Part shown: piece after piece, positions 7,036 to 10,559 of the stretch
Layout of the letters: the number at the start of each line of letters is the position of its first letter
Position numbering within the stretch: position 1 is the first letter of the stretch
Assembly: GCA_027451605.1 (NCBI GenBank)
Contig: DAIDJA010000034.1
Span: 1 to 10,559 of the forward strand
Length of the DNA stretch: 10,559 nucleotides
Direction of reading: 5' to 3'
Source of the DNA: Acidimicrobiales bacterium
GTDB taxonomy: Bacteria; Actinomycetota; Acidimicrobiia; Acidimicrobiales; JABEUL01
Position numbers and translations under genes: made by a program
The notes under the pieces: model-generated
Told to the model about the DNA's origin: nothing
Seen by the model: the letters and a program-made list of their open reading frames with translations, nothing else
Database searches by the model: none

Positions 7036-7252
7036 GATTCGCTCGGACTGTCGAAGTAGAAGCTTTCAGGGTCACCGATCCGCCGGATCGTCCTCCGGCT
7101 CTATACAGTATTTCATTTATTGTAGGTTCTCCGGCCACTTCAATTAGATGGCCAAGAAGGTATTTTTGAAGAGATTGATGTGCAAGTGCCGCTCTCTGTC
7201 TAAGTACAGTATAAGTTTCTTCCGGAACATTTTTGATCTGAATTGTCGCCAT
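7022..7252 (-). CDS. vapB: VapB/FitA-like ribbon-helix-helix antitoxin
   Basis: This 76-residue protein begins with the ribbon-helix-helix pattern MATIQIKNVPEETYTVLRQR: a short beta strand, then NVPEE, followed by two helices (about 12-38, with SLQKYLLGHLIEVA). FitA-type antitoxins dimerise through this part and bind operator DNA. The C-terminal tail (about 45-76, with RAGGRSGGSV) is the expected flexible segment that fills the active site of the toxin. The partner vapC overlaps its 3' end by 14 bases. The ATG at 7252 is preferred because it gives the complete first beta strand; there is no clear Shine-Dalgarno sequence. A palindrome and inverted repeat just upstream fit autoregulation by the VapBC complex. 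Confidence 0.9.
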   Translation of the reverse strand: MATIQIKNVPEETYTVLRQRAALAHQSLQKYLLGHLIEVAGEPTINEILYRAGGRSGGSVTLKASTSTVRANRDSH

Positions 7253-7254
7253 AT

Positions 7255-7287
7255 ATTCATTTAAGTGCTATTGGCGCCATAATGAAT
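7255..7287. promoter_or_regulatory. Candidate VapBC operator (inverted repeat around TGGCGCCA)
   Basis: ATTCATT (7255-7261) and AATGAAT (7281-7287) form a perfect 7-base inverted repeat, and the palindrome TGGCGCCA (7272-7279) lies between them. The two symmetries do not share a centre. The site lies between the predicted vapB promoter and the vapB start, where VapBC and FitAB complexes commonly bind to repress their own operon. The operator role is inferred. Confidence 0.45.
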
Positions 7288-7296
7288 GTAAGATAA

Positions 7297-7325
7297 AATA
7301 TATTAATGACCTCCCCGCCGGTAAA
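7297..7325 (-). promoter_or_regulatory. Predicted sigma70-type promoter for vapBC
   Basis: On the minus strand TTTACC (7325-7320) and TATATT (7302-7297) are separated by exactly 17 bases. This would start transcription near 7290, about 40 bases upstream of the vapB ATG and immediately before the palindromic site. Both boxes are reasonable but not perfect matches to the consensus. Confidence 0.45.
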
Positions 7326-7451
7326 ATTAATTAGCAACAAGCCAAATTGTTCAATGTCGATGGCGTAGTTTGTGGATTCAGCCGGGATGTTGAATTCCGA
7401 CAGGATAGCTTCAATTTACTCTATGTTTTATTCTCTTTGACTTTCTTATCT

Positions 7452-8183
7452 TCAGTTCTTTTCGTCTGAAGCTTTATCAAGTTGCGTCTTTAGGTCTTCC
7501 AATTCGTAATTTACCAGCCGGGGCTTCCATTGTCGTGGCGGATCAAAATAGGTGCCGACTATCGAGGCAGTTTTGAGATTTTGAATGAAATCTTGTGGAG
7601 TCGTAAATTTTTCCATAACAAGATAAGAGCTTCCCAATGCTTCCGGGACATGACTGTCAGAACCCGCAGTCACACAAACCTTAATCCGTTTGGCAAGTTG
7701 TGCTACATCTTTAGTAACGCTGTCACTTCTGGTCTTGGAATTAAAAGATTCAATGGCATCTAAATATCCGTGCTCTAAAAGTTGCTGAATGTGATTAGCT
7801 TTTAGGGAGTGTCGAAAGGGATCTATGGGATGCGGGACAATCACAAGACCTCCCTGATCTTTTATGGATTCGGCAGTTTTTAACAGACCCAGACCCGCCG
7901 GAATTCTTTCCGTTAAGAACAGACCTATAAGTTCGCCTTCGGGGACTTTTTGTTCTTGGCCTATAATTACTCTAAATGGCAGCTTGTCTTCAATTGTCTT
8001 AAGTTTTAGTGCGCCTTCTATTTTGGAGTGATCCGTAACGGCAATATAGTCTAGGCCGCTTTTCTGTCCGGCATTGACAAATTCACTGAGGGTCGTTGTA
8101 GAATCGCCCGAAAAACAGGTATGACTGTGAGTGTCCACCTTTACATATTCGCTCTTTACATATTCGCTGTCGAGCCGAGCCAT
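7452..8183 (-). CDS. PHP-domain metal-dependent phosphoesterase
   Basis: The protein has up to 243 residues and is a stand-alone PHP domain. Metal-site residues are visible in order: H19 and H21 in VDTHSHTCFSGDS, D27, D51-H52 in YIAVTDHS, E77 in IIGQEQ, H118 in VIVPHPIDP, E145 in DAIESFNS, and D176-H178 in TAGSDSH. This set matches TrpH-like proteins that hydrolyse phosphoesters such as 3',5'-bisphosphonucleotides or short oligonucleotides, but histidinol-phosphatase-like activity cannot be excluded. The ATG at 8183 gives a 15-residue N-terminal extension with the repeated pentapeptide SEYVK-SEYVK; a GTG at 8138, directly at V16, would give the compact start seen in many PHP proteins. The gene lies 21 bases after tldE on the same strand and is probably the last gene of that operon. 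No polymerase or other domain is fused. Confidence 0.88.
   Translation of the reverse strand: MARLDSEYVKSEYVKVDTHSHTCFSGDSTTTLSEFVNAGQKSGLDYIAVTDHSKIEGALKLKTIEDKLPFRVIIGQEQKVPEGELIGLFLTERIPAGLGLLKTAESIKDQGGLVIVPHPIDPFRHSLKANHIQQLLEHGYLDAIESFNSKTRSDSVTKDVAQLAKRIKVCVTAGSDSHVPEALGSSYLVMEKFTTPQDFIQNLKTASIVGTYFDPPRQWKPRLVNYELEDLKTQLDKASDEKN
8140..8169. repeat. 15-base tandem duplication at the PHP gene 5' end
   Basis: TTTACATATTCGCTC (8140-8154) is followed directly by TTTACATATTCGCTG (8155-8169), with 14 of 15 bases identical. It is in frame and encodes the doubled SEYVK before the PHP domain. It looks like a recent slippage duplication and lies either in the coding start or, if the GTG at 8138 is used, in the leader. 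Confidence 0.75.
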
Positions 8184-8204
8184 ACCTTATTAACCAGTCT
8201 GAAG

Positions 8205-9638
8205 TCACTTACCGCTCATTGTCATTGAACTTATGGCTACAGTCTGTCCCGTAGCTACACCCGGTAGCCAGTTTAAATCAGAGCCAATTAAGCTAATATC
8301 CATTAGCATTCTCTGCATCGTAGAAGATATTGTCGCTTCTCTTATAGGTTCATCCAGTTGTCCGTTTTTAATTACCAGCCCTTCTATGCCAACGGAAAAA
8401 TCACCGCTGATAGGGTTTACTCCGGAATTTACTCCGGTTACGGACTGTACGTAAACACCCGAATCCACCTTGGCGAGGATCTCATCCTGGGTTAAAAGTC
8501 CCGGTTTAAGCATCAAAGATCTGGGACCCACTGAAGGAGTTGAAGAATAACCGGATCGTGTGGCGGAAGCGGTGGAGTTTGTGTCACAGCGTTTCGCCGA
8601 TTCGGTCGAGTGTAGGAAGCCCATAAGGACACCGTTTTCGATTAACGTATTTCTTCGACACGCCAGACCTTCCGCATCATAAATCGAGGCCCCATAAGCA
8701 TTGGGGTTAGTAGGGTCGTCTACCAGGGTAACATTTTCGTTACCCACGGATTCGTTCAACCGATCCATAAAGAAAGATCTTTTTTTCGCCACCGAGTTTC
8801 CTGATAAAGCTCCCGACAGAAGAGCCAAAAATGTAGAAGTTATTTTGGGGTCAAAAACTATTGCTTTTATCGCTGAATTGGGTTTGGTGGCTCCAACCAT
8901 TCTTGTAGAGTACATTACAGAGTCGTCTATAACTTTGGATGGGATCAACTCGTAAGGATTTCGAGCAACGCTTACACCTCCGCCGGTGTGAGATTCGTTG
9001 TCGTCTCCTGCTATTGCATAGGCCGCCAGGTAACATCCTGTTCGCTTGGAAAGTGTCTTGATGCCTGTGCTGGTTGCCAAAGCGACTATGGTAAGTCCGT
9101 CTCCGTAATTGGACTGTTCTACTGACTTAATAAGAGGACTACCTGATAATATACCGTTTTCAACTTCAAAGGCTAATTCCACTTTATCTTTTGTATTAAA
9201 AGTTAGAAGGTGGGGATCAAAAAGTTCCAAATCCGCTGGTTCAACTTCATCTAATGTAGGCAAAAAAACGAATTCATCATAGGTGGCATATGTGGAATTC
9301 TCTTTGGCAAGGTCAAATATTTCCCTTGCTGTTTGTTTCGATTTATCAAAGTTGTTAATTAATTCGTGAATAGGTATCTGGCCGCTCCAGGCAAATCCTA
9401 ATTTTCCGTCATTTATGTAACGAATTCCGACTCCTAATGTCTCTGCCGATTCGAGTGACTCAATTTTCTTATTATACACTCTGATTGAGGTTTCTCGTCC
9501 ATAGGCAACATAAGCTTCAACTTGAGATTTGGAATCGCCAAAGCTTACAACAGAGTCAGCCAGTTCAATCAAAGCCGATTCTACCTGTTTAATTTCTTGC
9601 GCATCTGATGATTTATGGTCAGAACTATATTCGGTCAT
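8205..9638 (-). CDS. tldE: TldE/PmbA, subunit of the TldD-TldE metalloprotease
   Basis: The protein has 477 residues from the ATG at 9638. It belongs to the TldD/PmbA family: it has the N-terminal family domain (ESLESAETLGVGIRYINDGK, about 60-80), the GNSVAKKRSFFMDRL region, and the C-terminal domain with SVTGVNSGVNPISGDFSVG and the WLPGVATGQTVAISSMTMSG end. It lacks the HExxxH motif and the terminal zinc cysteine, as expected for the TldE half, which pairs with catalytic TldD to degrade unfolded peptides and is needed in E. coli for microcin B17 maturation. An in-frame TTG at 9683 would add 15 residues with no family support, so the ATG is preferred; a weak GAAGAAAAG lies upstream. An 18-codon ORF sits between it and tldD. 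The family's usual length is about 450. Confidence 0.93.
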   Translation of the reverse strand: MTEYSSDHKSSDAQEIKQVESALIELADSVVSFGDSKSQVEAYVAYGRETSIRVYNKKIESLESAETLGVGIRYINDGKLGFAWSGQIPIHELINNFDKSKQTAREIFDLAKENSTYATYDEFVFLPTLDEVEPADLELFDPHLLTFNTKDKVELAFEVENGILSGSPLIKSVEQSNYGDGLTIVALATSTGIKTLSKRTGCYLAAYAIAGDDNESHTGGGVSVARNPYELIPSKVIDDSVMYSTRMVGATKPNSAIKAIVFDPKITSTFLALLSGALSGNSVAKKRSFFMDRLNESVGNENVTLVDDPTNPNAYGASIYDAEGLACRRNTLIENGVLMGFLHSTESAKRCDTNSTASATRSGYSSTPSVGPRSLMLKPGLLTQDEILAKVDSGVYVQSVTGVNSGVNPISGDFSVGIEGLVIKNGQLDEPIREATISSTMQRMLMDISLIGSDLNWLPGVATGQTVAISSMTMSGK

Positions 9639-9642
9639 TTTA

Positions 9643-9699
9643 TTACTTTTCTTCAATTTCGGTAAATCTTGATTTAAAGTCAACTATTTTTAGTGACAT
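9643..9699 (-). CDS. Possible 18-codon ORF between tldD and tldE
   Basis: The tldD stop and an ATG share bases as TAATG (9701-9697). From that ATG an open frame of 18 codons (MSLKIVDFKSRFTEIEEK) ends at a TAA at 9645-9643, only 4 bases before the tldE ATG. The GGGAGGG near the tldD end is about 12 bases upstream, a long but usable ribosome-site spacing. It may be a leader peptide that carries ribosomes from tldD to tldE, or a chance frame. No family is recognised. Confidence 0.3.
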   Translation of the reverse strand: MSLKIVDFKSRFTEIEEK

Positions 9700-10559
9700 T
9701 AGTGTGAAGTCCCTCCCAATGTAATACCGGTTACTCTGAGAGTTGCCTGTCCGCAACCGACCGGCACCTGCTGACCATCCTTACCGCAAGTCCCCGGTGA
9801 CATCTTAAAGTCGTCGGCAACGGCATCGATCTTCTTTAATATGTCCGGTCCATTTCCGATTAGGTTTGCATCTCGCAAAGGATAGGTGAGTTGCCCATTT
9901 TCGATCAGATATGCCTCAGTGGTTCCGAAAACGAAGTCTCCGGTAGCGGTATTTACCTGACCACCTCCAAGTTGGGCTATGTAGACTCCGTACTCGGTGT
10001 CCTGAATTATGTCTTCCTTGGTGGCATCTCCGGCCATAAGGTATGTGTTTGTCATTCTGACCATCGGAAGATATCGGTAACTTTGCCGCCTTCCGTTGCC
10101 TCCCGCCTCGGGTCGTTTAGCTCCGTTTCCGCGCATCTTGTCATACATATAGTCTTCCAAGATACCGTCTTTAATTAATACTGACTTAACGGCAATATGA
10201 CCTTCGTCATCATAGTCAAAACTTCCCCACTCTTTCGAACAAGTACCGTCGTCAACTAAAGTGACGAACTTTGATGCTACTTTCTGTCCGACCATTCCGG
10301 TGTAAACCGATGACTTCTTTGCGATGTGATCTGCCTCCAGTCCGTGGCCACATGCTTCGTGAAAAAGTATTCCGCCGGATCCGGATGCCAGAATTATCGG
10401 AACTTCTCCGCTCGGTGCCGGTTTGGCATCTAACTTTACTACGGCTCGCCGAGCGGCTTCAGAAGCTATATTCTTTAGATCTATTTCGTCAAAAAGTTCA
10501 AAACCTATGGTTTTGGCGACAGACTCAAATCCCGTTTGAAGACCGCTATCCCCTAAAGC
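9699..10559 (-). CDS. tldD: TldD, zinc metalloprotease subunit (N-terminus outside window)
   Basis: The frame is open from the right edge to the TAA at 9699-9701, giving 286 C-terminal residues. Counting from the edge, ILFHEACGHGLEAD carries the zinc-binding HExxxH motif (HEACGH, residues 67-72, bases 10344-10361), and SPGTCGKDGQQVPVGCGQ near the end carries the cysteine (residue 258) expected as third zinc ligand. The 191-residue spacing agrees with the roughly 192 between H262 and C454 that I recall for E. coli TldD, so about 195 N-terminal residues are missing. The middle part contains GNGRRQSYRYLPMVRMTNTYL, a TldD substrate-side signature. An ATG at 10295 is internal and lies after the active site, so it is not the start. 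The protein forms the catalytic half of the TldD-TldE heterodimer with the next gene. The Cys inside HEACGH replaces the Val of E. coli. Confidence 0.95.
   Translation of the reverse strand, partial: ALGDSGLQTGFESVAKTIGFELFDEIDLKNIASEAARRAVVKLDAKPAPSGEVPIILASGSGGILFHEACGHGLEADHIAKKSSVYTGMVGQKVASKFVTLVDDGTCSKEWGSFDYDDEGHIAVKSVLIKDGILEDYMYDKMRGNGAKRPEAGGNGRRQSYRYLPMVRMTNTYLMAGDATKEDIIQDTEYGVYIAQLGGGQVNTATGDFVFGTTEAYLIENGQLTYPLRDANLIGNGPDILKKIDAVADDFKMSPGTCGKDGQQVPVGCGQATLRVTGITLGGTSH

Noticed and set aside
7257..7415. 52-codon open frame on the minus strand upstream of vapB, ending at a TGA just before vapB
   Set aside because: It has no ATG or GTG near its beginning (only ATT or CTG), no ribosome site, and it runs through the predicted vapB promoter and operator. 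Probably chance, although its composition is protein-like.
9891..10178. 95-codon plus-strand frame opposite tldD
   Set aside because: It is antisense to a clear TldD coding region and has no recognisable domain or ribosome site.
1..10559. CRISPR array, transposase, integrase or phage genes
   Set aside because: I looked for regularly spaced repeats, terminal inverted repeats and recombinase motifs and saw none.

Overview
The window reads as chromosomal DNA of a bacterium of moderate GC (low to mid 40s percent by eye). An actinobacterium, possibly one of the lower-GC Acidimicrobiia-type lineages, is the best guess. The basis is a class II DAHP synthase of the mycobacterial AroG type, a proA / MoxR-like AAA ATPase / VWA (CoxE-like) gene order that I recall from Mycobacterium tuberculosis (Rv2427c-Rv2426c-Rv2425c), and a FitA/VapB-like plus PIN-domain pair of the kind common in actinobacteria. 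The assignment is inference only; no rRNA or marker gene is present.

Layout, left to right. (1) The 3' part of a plus-strand histidine phosphatase gene (1-414) converges on everything else, which lies on the minus strand. (2) A class II DAHP synthase gene (451-1812) makes the first shikimate-pathway intermediate. (3) A tight three-gene minus-strand cluster (5504 down to 1917) is transcribed in the order proA, AAA+ ATPase, VWA protein, with 5- and 7-base gaps. It couples a proline-biosynthesis enzyme to a chaperone-like MoxR/VWA pair of unknown client. (4) A small accessory islet (about 5505-7451) holds an AbiEi-like winged-helix protein with no AbiEii or Fic partner in view, a 346-base stretch without a convincing gene, and a complete VapBC-type toxin-antitoxin pair with a plausible promoter and operator. 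(5) A second minus-strand operon enters from the right edge: tldD (5' end outside the window), tldE/pmbA and a PHP-domain phosphoesterase, separated by short gaps (about 60 and 21 bases).

How the parts work together. TldD and TldE form a heterodimeric metalloprotease in characterised bacteria; TldD here has the HExxxH site and the C-terminal cysteine, while TldE shows no such site. The MoxR ATPase and VWA protein are expected to act as a pair that remodels or loads metal into a client. The toxin-antitoxin islet is not obviously linked to the flanking metabolic genes.

I do not see a clearly new multi-gene system. The points most worth a second look are the conserved but uncharacterised proA-MoxR-VWA unit, the AbiEi-like protein that resembles the N-terminal half of Fic fusions but stops before any Fic domain, and an 18-codon ORF wedged between tldD and tldE with a TAATG overlap.
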